Shown in pieces: positions 56,120 to 62,261 of a stretch of 64,000 nucleotides of DNA. Below the pieces are notes generated by a model. It made no database searches. It was not told the DNA's origin and saw nothing but the letters and a program-made list of their open reading frames with translations. Position 1 is the stretch's first letter, and the number at the start of each line of letters is the position of its first letter. Source of the DNA: Erythrobacter longus (GTDB lineage Bacteria > Pseudomonadota > Alphaproteobacteria > Sphingomonadales > Sphingomonadaceae); the NCBI RefSeq assembly GCF_000715015.1, contig NZ_JMIW01000007.1:186001-250000 (forward strand), read 5' to 3'. The position numbers and the translations under genes are program-made.

Positions 56120-56878
56120 ATCAATTCCCCCCTGCGTTTCCTGTATCCAGGAACGGATTAGCCCCGCGATTGAGAATAGCGGCACATTTGCAAAGTTCAA
56201 ATCAGGGGGATTTGCTGCGCCCATGGGCGAGGCAACGATGCGCTTTAGGGTGGTCTTGGTTATGTCGAGTAGAGATGCTTTATGTTTCAGCTGCCTAGGA
56301 TCGTCAGTCGCGGCACAAAAGGACTGTGTCAGGGCCAGAAGCACAAGTGCTTAACACGATCGAAGAGCTACTCGAAGCGTCCAGCTTTAGCGCCAGTTCG
56401 CGATAGCGAGATTTACGAGCTTGGAACCTCACAGGTCCAACAGCCCGGAGAACGAACGGGTTAGCTTCGGGGAGCTGCAGCGCCATGAGCTTCTTCACGC
56501 TTTCTTCTGAATTCTTCAAAACGGCGAAGGCTCTCCAACCGACGGAGGCGTTCAAGCCCCCACTCGAAGGATTCACCCGTCGCGTCGACATAGTCTAGCT
56601 CTTCAGGTACGAACGACAGCGCATGGAGGTCAGCCCCTTTTGTAGTGGACCCTCAAGCGAAGAACGTTCACATTCTCCTCATTCATCCTCGACAAGCTTC
56701 AGGACTTAATACCGGACTTGGCGTGTCTCCCCACTCTGCGTTCGGCGGCATTACTTGCTGCTTGAGTAGCGCCAAATGAAGACCTTCTCGGTGCAGGCGA
56801 GATGAAGGCCGACAACGCCTGCTTTGCGAAAATGCTGCGCGAATGCCGACTTGCGACAATCGGCCCAATTCGCGCCGG
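56120..56878. other. Intergenic stretch with a possible gene remnant
   Basis: No complete gene is visible between the CHAT gene and rtcA. On the minus strand, 56652-56461 is open for 64 codons with protein-like composition (FVPEELDYVDATGESFEWG, then Arg/Glu-rich helices). It lacks a start codon and could be the tail of a decayed gene. The rest shows nothing. The stretch marks the border of the rtc island. Confidence 0.4.
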
Positions 56879-57895
56879 TCAGCGAACCTCTGCGAGATGT
56901 GCCCCGTCAGCGGTTTCCGCGAAGCGAAAACCCCTGCCGGAAAATCGTTCGATCAAGTCTACAGCGGTGCGCGTGTGCGCACTGAGCTTGACTGTGGTGA
57001 ACGCGCCGCGTCCTGCCATTGCGAACGGCAGCAGCAACTGGTCTTGGAGGTAAGGTCCGGCAAAGGCCTGCGACGCCAGATAACCGGCCATCCGCTTGGC
57101 CGCTGTCTTTGCCAGGCGTTCTGCAGGCACGCCAAGCTTGCCGAAGCCAGACATGATTTCGGTAACATGTTCGAATTCGGCCACCATGAGCAGGGCATTC
57201 CCGGGACCATTCTCAGCCGGGAGCTGCACCGGAGCGAAGGCTTCATCCGGCCAATCGGCCAGCACTTTGCGCGCCGCCTTCAGCTCGCGGTCAGCGATGT
57301 CGAACGGGATCCCGGCGACCAGCGCTTCTACCTTGCCCACCTTGAATGCGCCGCGTGTCACGCATTCGATCGGGCGCAGCGGCGCTGGATCTATGTCCAC
57401 GACAATGCGCCCGCCACCGCGCGGGTAGAAACCGTGACGCTCAAGAGTGATGGAAAGCTTTGGTCCCATCCGCTGCAAAACCGGCAGCAGCGTTTTTTGC
57501 AGGAATTCGAAAGGCGGCGCAGCCATGGCATGGGTACCGCCCTCAATCACCAGCCGTGACGGCGCATCGGCCAGCATCAGCGGCACAAGAACGGTCTGGA
57601 GCACCAGCCCGGTCGAACCGGCGGTGCCGACGGCGAAATGATATTCGCCCGGTATGACCCTGCCGGGCCGGAAGGTCAGTTCGCTGGCACCAACCGTCAG
57701 CCCGGAGCATTCCGCTCCGCCGATGGCGCAGGCCGCTTCAAGCGAAGTGACATGCTGGCGCATCAGGCCGGGCTTGGCCCGCTCGCCGCGAATGTTGCTG
57801 ATGGTGAAAGGCTCTCCGGTCAGCAGCGAAAGGGCTGCGGAATACCGCAATACCTGTCCGCCGCCTTCACCCTCGGAGCCGTCGATGATAATCAT
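56879..57895 (-). CDS. rtcA: RNA 3'-terminal phosphate cyclase
   Basis: The protein has 338 residues. IDGSEGEGGGQVLRYSAALSLLTG at the N-terminus is the RtcA signature. AVGTAGSTGLVLQTVLVPLM and RGGGRIVVDI mark the core, and KLSAHTRTAVDLIERF near residue 315 holds the likely AMP-accepting His. It turns RNA 3'-phosphates into 2',3'-cyclic phosphates using ATP. It is the last gene of the rsr-Y RNA-rtcB operon and lies 3 bases after the cysteine-motif gene. Confidence 0.96.
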   Translation of the reverse strand: MIIIDGSEGEGGGQVLRYSAALSLLTGEPFTISNIRGERAKPGLMRQHVTSLEAACAIGGAECSGLTVGASELTFRPGRVIPGEYHFAVGTAGSTGLVLQTVLVPLMLADAPSRLVIEGGTHAMAAPPFEFLQKTLLPVLQRMGPKLSITLERHGFYPRGGGRIVVDIDPAPLRPIECVTRGAFKVGKVEALVAGIPFDIADRELKAARKVLADWPDEAFAPVQLPAENGPGNALLMVAEFEHVTEIMSGFGKLGVPAERLAKTAAKRMAGYLASQAFAGPYLQDQLLLPFAMAGRGAFTTVKLSAHTRTAVDLIERFSGRGFRFAETADGAHLAEVR

Positions 57896-57898
57896 GTT

Positions 57899-58318
57899 TC
57901 AGTCAGCTTTCCTGAACTCTGTGTTGCTGGGATCGGGAATGAAGATAAGCGGCGTGAAGCAATCGGTTTGCATTGTCCCGACCTCCGTCCGACATTTCCG
58001 GCACAATAGATTAGGCGCGCCATTGCCCGAAATGCCGCAGCATCCGATGGTCCTTTCATGCTTTTTGGTCATCCGACAGGCCTCGATCACATCTTCGGGG
58101 TTAAGCCAGTATTGCGGTGAAAATTCGAGCGGAGCCGGATTGGCTGGATCGAATGATCGCTGGAACGGTTCATAGCTCTTATAGCCCATGCCGATCGGGC
58201 AGACCGGCTGCTGGTCGAGCATGGCAGGCTGCTGAACGGCGGGATCCTTTAAGGATTGTAGCGCAATCTCTCCGGACAGAGCTGATCCACAACCTTTGCA
58301 ATGAAATACGCCCTTCAT
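57899..58318 (-). CDS. Cysteine-rich (zinc-ribbon-like) protein of the rtc operon
   Basis: The protein has 139 residues. N-terminal FHCKGCGSALSG is one CxxC knuckle; GCCGISG and LLCRKCRTEVG near residues 93-113 supply more, with further Cys at 41, 81 and 119. A PQYWLNPEDVIEACRM block sits between. No family is recognised; the outline suggests a treble-clef or zinc-ribbon RNA-binding protein. It is located between rtcB and rtcA with gaps of 30 and 3 bases, so a role in the same RNA-repair pathway is likely but inferred. Confidence 0.75.
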   Translation of the reverse strand: MKGVFHCKGCGSALSGEIALQSLKDPAVQQPAMLDQQPVCPIGMGYKSYEPFQRSFDPANPAPLEFSPQYWLNPEDVIEACRMTKKHERTIGCCGISGNGAPNLLCRKCRTEVGTMQTDCFTPLIFIPDPSNTEFRKAD

Positions 58319-58348
58319 AGCTCATCTCCCAATGGGGCGTGAAGGGCG

Positions 58349-59575
58349 CTACCCCTTCACGCACACCACCTGTTTCAGCGTATGGACGATCTCAACCAGA
58401 TCGGCCTGCGCGGCCATCACGGCTTCGATCGGCTTGTAGGCCTTGGGCGTTTCATCAATCACGCCCTCGTCCTTGCGGCATTCGACACCGGCGGTATCGG
58501 CGATATGCTCGTCGAGGCTCACCAGCTTCTTCGCCTGGGTCCGGGACATCACGCGCCCCGCGCCGTGCGAGCAGCTGTCGAAGCTCTCGGCATTGCCCAG
58601 CCCGCGCACGATGAAGCTCTTTGCCCCCATCGATCCGGGGATAATGCCCATCGTGCCCTTTGCCGCGCGCACCGCCCCTTTGCGGGTAACGAGCACGTTT
58701 TCGCCGAAATGGTGTTCCCGCGTCACATAGTTGTGATGGCAGTTCACCGCTTCGCATTCGGCATCGAATGGCTTGGCGATTTGCTTACGCAGTGCATCGA
58801 GCACATGCGTCATCATCACGCGCCGGTTCAGCGCTGCGAAGTCCTGCGCCCATTCGACCGCTTCGACATAATCGTCGAAATGGTCGGTCCCTTCCGGGAA
58901 ATAGGCGAGGTCCTGATCAGGCAGGTTGATATGCCACTTGCGCATGTCCTGCTTGGCCAGTTCGATGAAGAATGTGCCGATCGCGTTGCCCACCCCGCGC
59001 GAGCCCGAGTGGAGCATGACCCACACCCGCTGCTCGGTATCGAGGCACAGCTCGATGAAGTGGTTGCCGGTTCCCAGCGTCCCGAGATGCACGAGGTTGT
59101 TCGTGTTCTTGAGCCGCGGGTACTTGGCGACGATCTGTCCGAAGCGCTGGGCAAGCCTCGCCCAGGCATCGACCACGGCCGGAGGCGGATCGCCCCACGA
59201 ACCTTTGTCGCGCCCGCCACGCCCGCTTGACCGCCCATGCGGCACCGCCGCTTCGATTGCGGAGCGGATCCCTGCAAGATTGTCCGGCAGGTCGCTCGCC
59301 ATCAGCGAGGTCCGCGCGGCCATCATGCCGCAACCGATATCGACGCCGACCGCAGCCGGGATCACCGCGCCTTTGGTCGGGATCACCGAACCTACGGTTG
59401 CTCCGATCCCCACATGCACGTCGGGCATGGCCGCAACATGCTTGAAGATGAACGGCATCTTCGCCGCCTTGGTCAGCTGTTCGCGCGCCTTGTCATCAAC
59501 CGGCACACCGCGGGTCCACATTTTGATCGGCGACCCGCCTTCCACGTCCTGATATTCATACGTCGTCTGGGTCAT
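58349..59575 (-). CDS. rtcB: RNA-splicing ligase RtcB
   Basis: The protein has 408 residues, equal to E. coli RtcB, from MTQTTYEYQDVEGG with AGGAGG 6 bases upstream. Metal and catalytic motifs are PDVHVGIGATVGSVIP, VGVDIGCGMMAAR (metal Cys), GTLGTGNHFIEL, HSGSRGVGNAIG and DSCSHGAGRVMSR, whose His is guanylylated. It joins 3'-phosphate or 2',3'-cyclic-phosphate ends to 5'-OH ends with GTP and Mn. It starts 28 bases after the last Y-RNA module. Confidence 0.97.
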   Translation of the reverse strand: MTQTTYEYQDVEGGSPIKMWTRGVPVDDKAREQLTKAAKMPFIFKHVAAMPDVHVGIGATVGSVIPTKGAVIPAAVGVDIGCGMMAARTSLMASDLPDNLAGIRSAIEAAVPHGRSSGRGGRDKGSWGDPPPAVVDAWARLAQRFGQIVAKYPRLKNTNNLVHLGTLGTGNHFIELCLDTEQRVWVMLHSGSRGVGNAIGTFFIELAKQDMRKWHINLPDQDLAYFPEGTDHFDDYVEAVEWAQDFAALNRRVMMTHVLDALRKQIAKPFDAECEAVNCHHNYVTREHHFGENVLVTRKGAVRAAKGTMGIIPGSMGAKSFIVRGLGNAESFDSCSHGAGRVMSRTQAKKLVSLDEHIADTAGVECRKDEGVIDETPKAYKPIEAVMAAQADLVEIVHTLKQVVCVKG

Positions 59576-59603
59576 GGCGACCTCCTCATGCTTCTTCATA
59601 GGT

Positions 59604-59703
59604 GCTGGCGACAAGTTTTGGCGAGACTTCTCCGCATGTTGCCATGCAGGGGCGGGTTCGAACCGCCTGATTACCGATGTAGTCCCGACCGGCATTCGCC
59701 AGC
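59604..59703 (-). ncRNA. Y RNA module A (short, T-arm plus capped acceptor mimic)
   Basis: The outer stem GCTGGCGA / TCGCCAGC closes perfectly. Then come the internal loop ATGCC opposite AAAACTTG and the second stem GGTCGGGAC / GTCTCGCC, with one bulged T. The distal domain has a tRNA T-arm GGCGG-TTCGAAC-CCGCC and then GCATG-GCAA-CATGC, a 5-bp stem with a GNRA tetraloop in place of an open acceptor end. D-arm and anticodon arm are missing. It is the last module before rtcB. Confidence 0.75.
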
Positions 59704-59713
59704 GCTGATGTAA

Positions 59714-59743
59714 TTCTGCTCTATCGCTTCGCTGCGTGAGCGC
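59714..59743 (+). repeat. Palindromic linker repeat, copy 2
   Basis: The plus strand reads TTCTGCTCTATCGCTTCGCT followed by GCGTGAGCGC. It is nearly the same as copy 1 at 60361-60390 and lies between Y RNA modules B and A. Its minus-strand transcript forms a small hairpin CTGCG-CTCA-CGCAG at its border. Confidence 0.7.
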
Positions 59744-59748
59744 AGGGT

Positions 59749-59874
59749 GCCGGCGGCGAGTGATTGATGAGACGTTTTACTGAGCTACTCCGGTTCCCCG
59801 GGGGCGGACTCGGACCGCCGACCTCCTGCTTTTGCAGGCGCTCTAACCATGTAGTCCCACCGGCATCCGCCAGC
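59749..59874 (-). ncRNA. Y RNA module B with tRNA-like domain permuted in the D-loop
   Basis: The outer stem GCTGGCGG / CCGCCGGC has one wobble. Internal loop ATGCC faces AATCACTCG and the second stem is GGTGGGAC / GTCTCATC. The distal part is a circularly permuted tRNA mimic: D-stem strand GAGC, anticodon-like hairpin CCTGC-AAAA-GCAGG, variable AGGTC, T-arm GGCGG-TCCGAGT-CCGCC, an acceptor stem capped by GGAA (CCGG-GGAA-CCGG), then TA-GCTC, the other D-stem strand. The Ro stem thus opens the D-loop. This resembles YrlA-type RNAs. Confidence 0.8.
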
Positions 59875-59891
59875 GTTATTTCATATTAGGG

Positions 59892-60064
59892 TTCACGGCG
59901 ACGAGGATTTGGAAAGACGTTCCTGCTCTATCCGCTGAGCTACAGGCCCATAATGTGCGCTCATGCAGTGAAGCGTTAGCGCAGAAAATGGTGGGCCTGG
60001 CGGGATTCGAACCCGCGACCTGGCGATTACAAGTCGATGTAGTCCTTCCGGCATTCGCCGTGAA
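59892..60064 (-). ncRNA. Y RNA module C with a complete circularly permuted tRNA (UGU loop, internal CCA)
   Basis: The outer stem TTCACGGCGA / TCGCCGTGAA is perfect (10 bp). Internal loop ATGCC faces AAATCCTCG and the second stem is GGAAGGAC / GTCTTTCC. Next comes a tRNA 3' half: loop CTTGTAA (anticodon TGT) on a 3-bp stem, AGGTC, T-arm GCGGG-TTCGAAT-CCCGC, acceptor CAGGCCC and ACCA. A 39-base linker with an inner hairpin follows, then the 5' half: GGGCCTG, TA, and the full D-arm GCTC-AGCGGATA-GAGC. The two acceptor strands pair over 7 bp. Confidence 0.8.
59957..59986 (-). repeat. Palindromic linker repeat, inverted copy inside module C
   Basis: The minus strand reads TTCTGCGCTAACGCTTCACT followed by GCATGAGCGC, which differs from the plus-strand copy 1 at only three or four of 30 positions. 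It joins the CCA end to the 5' acceptor strand of the permuted tRNA domain and can fold as TGCGCT / AGCGCA. Confidence 0.65.
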
Positions 60065-60065
60065 T

Positions 60066-60240
60066 TTGGAAAAGGTCGGGGCAACGAGTGTTGGTGAGAC
60101 AGTCGGCCCTTAAGCTACGTTCCAGCGGCGGGATTCGAACCCACATCTCCCCGCAGGATTGCTCCCATGGGGCGCTTTACTCGTCGGGCCTGTCATGTGG
60201 GAGATGTAGTCCCACCGGCATTTGCCCCGGCCCTTTCCAA
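60066..60240 (-). ncRNA. Y RNA module D with large tRNA-like domain
   Basis: A 19-bp outer stem pairs TTGGAAAGGGCCGGGGCAA with TTGCCCCGACCTTTTCCAA, with one wobble and one mismatch. Internal loop ATGCC faces AACACTCG and the second stem is GGTGGGAC / GTCTCACC. The distal domain of about 110 bases holds a T-arm GTGGG-TTCGAAT-CCCGC, a CCCC/GGGG helix enclosing a long arm, GGCCC / GGGCC pairing across the domain and a short GCT-AGC cap. It resembles a class II tRNA but is more diverged than modules B and C. Confidence 0.7.
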
Positions 60241-60252
60241 AATCAATCTATT

Positions 60253-60353
60253 CAAAGGTCGCGGCGACGAGGCTTGGGAAAGACCGGCGCCCCTTTTCAG
60301 AGACCACCATCGTGACAGGATGTAGTCCTTCCCGGCATTCGCCGCGACCTTTG
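60253..60353 (-). ncRNA. Y RNA module E (simple stem-loop type), first of the array
   Basis: The outer stem is a perfect 15 bp (CAAAGGTCGCGGCGA / TCGCCGCGACCTTTG). Internal loop ATGCC faces AAGCCTCG and the second stem is GGGAAGGAC / GTCTTTCCC. The distal loop of about 40 bases (TACATCCTGTCACGATGG...) shows no tRNA arms. It is the first module after the rsr stop and looks like the bare Ro-binding form. Confidence 0.78.
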
Positions 60354-60360
60354 CACTCCT

Positions 60361-60390
60361 TTCTGCGCTATCGCTTCGCTGCTTGAGCGC
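60361..60390 (+). repeat. Palindromic linker repeat, copy 1
   Basis: The plus strand reads TTCTGCGCTATCGCTTCGCT followed by GCTTGAGCGC. It lies between the rsr stop and Y RNA module E and forms an imperfect hairpin (GCGCT / AGCGC). Related copies occur at 59714 (same direction) and 59957 (inverted). Confidence 0.7.
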
Positions 60391-60394
60391 TTGT

Positions 60395-61990
60395 TCAAAC
60401 CTCCACTTCGTTGACGATCTCGACCCAATCTTTCGCCCCGCCGCCTTCTGGGCCATTGGCGAAGCGTGCCATTGCGTCGAACACCGCGTCGGTGAAACCA
60501 CCGACATTCATGATGTCCTTGCGGGCCTTGGCCTGCGTCGAGCCGTAAGGCTGGATGTCGATGCAGATCAGCTTCGCGTGCCTGTTGCGGGCCTTCAGCT
60601 TGGTCCACTCGTTCATCGTCGCCGTAGCTCCACGCCGGGCGGGATCGACCCAGGATTCGTTATCCGAGACGATCACCACCGTATCGACCTTCGCCTTCTC
60701 GCGGTTCAGCAAGGCAAGCGGGGCCGAGACATTGGTGCCGCCGCCGCCGACCTCGGCCAGCTTTGCGGCATTCACCGCCACACGGGCCTTGGGATCAAGC
60801 TTGAGCTTCACCACGTCCACTTCGAACGGCAGCACGCGGGTCTGCGAATTGCTCCGCAGCATCGCGGACGAAACCAGCGCGGCGATGTCGATGCAGCGCA
60901 CAACCGAAGTCGCGCCCTTGCGGTAACCGGTCGCAGGCGAGCCCATCGAGCCCGACACGTCCGGACAAACCACGACATTGCCTGCCAGCACCGGGACCTT
61001 CGCAAGCGACAGGTCAAGAGCCTTCTCAAGTGCAGCCTGCACCGCCAGCGGAACAGTCCCGTCTCCTTTGGCACCGACCTGCGTCAGCGCCGTCATCAAC
61101 TGGTAGGGCATCGGCTTCACGCGGGCGATGGCATCGGGATCGGCCAACCGCGCAGCAACCATCTCGGTCACTCCGTCGATCTGGAACACTCCCTTACGCG
61201 CAAGCGTGTTGAGGTTCATCCTGAGCGCCTGCCACCCGATGCGCTCTGCCAGCACAGCCCACTGCTTTGCGGTCAGCTCGAAGGCAGTCAGCCATTCAAA
61301 GGGCACATCCGGCAGGGGCCCAGAAACATCATTCTGGCGGTCCGCCTTCCATGCTTCGAAATCGGCGATCTCCTTCGGCAGCGCCGCTACATCGTAGGGC
61401 TTGCCGATCAGCCAGCCATAGAAGGCACGCCGCTCGGCCGAAGCCGGAGCCGGGTGAACCATCTTCACGATATCCGCAAGGCTCGGATCATTGCCCGTCG
61501 CCGCCTGCATCAGCTGGCGGGTCGAGGCATTTTCCAGCCATTCACGCACCAGCCGCTTCGGACGCGAACCGAGCGAAGTCCGCCCAGTCTGGCCCGAACG
61601 CATGATCTGCACGAAGTTGCGCAGCATGCGGCCGTTATCGATCACGCGCTTGAACACCGGGACCATCAGGTCCGGATCGGACATCGACAGCACTGCGGTC
61701 AGCAATGCCGGCATATCCTTCATCGCGCCCGACTGGCGAGCATAGATCGCACACTTGGCTACCCATTCGGCGTCCACCGCCCAGGCTGCTTCGAGCACCT
61801 TGGCAAGCTGGCCTTCCGCATCGGCGTAGAAACCGTCCGACAAAGTGCCGGTTGCGGCTAGCTGCGCGAGCAAGGCTTCGGGGCCATAGGCATAGGCGTT
61901 GCCACCAGCCTCGTTGACCACATCGGTGCGCGGCAGGAACTTCGCCCCGAAGGACGAAAGCGTCGAGGAAAAAAGCGTCTTGTTGGCCAT
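60395..61990 (-). CDS. rsr: Ro60 ortholog Rsr (TROVE plus vWA domains)
   Basis: The protein has 531 residues. The TROVE HEAT-like ring occupies about residues 15-330 (LLTAVLSMSDPDLMVPVFKRVIDNGRMLRNFVQIMRSG, FEWLTAFELTAKQWAVLAERIGWQALRMNLNTLARKG). The vWA domain follows, with the MIDAS motif DVSGSMGSP near residue 350, GGGGTNVSAPL and IVSDNESW. Ro60 binds misfolded RNAs and Y RNAs and can be tethered to PNPase. GGAG precedes the ATG. It is the first gene of a sigma-54 operon with Y RNAs, rtcB and rtcA. Confidence 0.95.
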   Translation of the reverse strand: MANKTLFSSTLSSFGAKFLPRTDVVNEAGGNAYAYGPEALLAQLAATGTLSDGFYADAEGQLAKVLEAAWAVDAEWVAKCAIYARQSGAMKDMPALLTAVLSMSDPDLMVPVFKRVIDNGRMLRNFVQIMRSGQTGRTSLGSRPKRLVREWLENASTRQLMQAATGNDPSLADIVKMVHPAPASAERRAFYGWLIGKPYDVAALPKEIADFEAWKADRQNDVSGPLPDVPFEWLTAFELTAKQWAVLAERIGWQALRMNLNTLARKGVFQIDGVTEMVAARLADPDAIARVKPMPYQLMTALTQVGAKGDGTVPLAVQAALEKALDLSLAKVPVLAGNVVVCPDVSGSMGSPATGYRKGATSVVRCIDIAALVSSAMLRSNSQTRVLPFEVDVVKLKLDPKARVAVNAAKLAEVGGGGTNVSAPLALLNREKAKVDTVVIVSDNESWVDPARRGATATMNEWTKLKARNRHAKLICIDIQPYGSTQAKARKDIMNVGGFTDAVFDAMARFANGPEGGGAKDWVEIVNEVEV

Positions 61991-62027
61991 AGTCCAACTC
62001 CATCATGAAACTTGCGTTGCAGGCTTT

Positions 62028-62053
62028 GGGCGGCCAGCCCATTCCGGCCGCCC
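62028..62053. other. Hairpin in the rsr operon leader
   Basis: GGGCGGCC and GGCCGCCC form a perfect 8-bp stem with a 10-base loop in the predicted 5' leader of rsr, 38-63 bases before the start codon. No U-tract follows on the minus strand, so it is more likely a stabilising or protein-binding hairpin than a terminator. Confidence 0.45.
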
Positions 62054-62101
62054 ATGTCCCGCGTCTCGCCGGGTGTTCGACTTACCCGACGGTTTGGATA
62101 A

Positions 62102-62117
62102 AGCATGAGGTGTGCCA
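62102..62117 (-). promoter_or_regulatory. Sigma-54 (RpoN) promoter of the rsr-Y RNA-rtcBA operon
   Basis: The minus strand reads TGGCAC-ACCTC-ATGCT, fitting the consensus TGGCAC-N5-TTGC with a single change. The GG and GC pairs have the required spacing. The start would be near 62091, giving a leader of about 100 bases before rsr. The divergent gene rtcR encodes the matching activator. Confidence 0.75.
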
Positions 62118-62236
62118 ATTTTGAGTGGCGGGTTGCAAATTTCACATAGTGCGCTGAAATATATACGATTCTTAGGACTCGATCTTCTCAACAACACATC
62201 GTGAATTTGCGAGAAATCTATTCTCTTGTATCGTTT

Positions 62237-62254
62237 ATGATAAAAATTTATCAT
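62237..62254. promoter_or_regulatory. Inverted repeat directly upstream of rtcR
   Basis: ATGATAAA-AA-TTTATCAT is a perfect 8-bp inverted repeat. Its left arm overlaps TATGAT (62236-62241), a possible -10 of rtcR, and it ends 7 bases before the ATG. It may be an autoregulatory or activator site. Confidence 0.45.
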
Positions 62255-62261
62255 TAAGAGC

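Noticed and set aside
59893..60084. Minus-strand frame of 63 codons ending PVAQRIEQERLSKSSSP
   Set aside because: It runs through the tRNA-like domain of Y RNA module C; phrases such as VRIPPGPP are the usual false translation of a T-arm.
59640..60200. Several apparent ordinary tRNA genes (T-arms with GTTCGAATC)
   Set aside because: Halves are in permuted order and enclosed by Ro-binding stems, so they are not standard tRNA genes.
60383..61861. Plus-strand frame of 492 codons opposite rsr
   Set aside because: Antisense to a clear TROVE-vWA gene; His/Arg-rich composition typical of a shadow frame.
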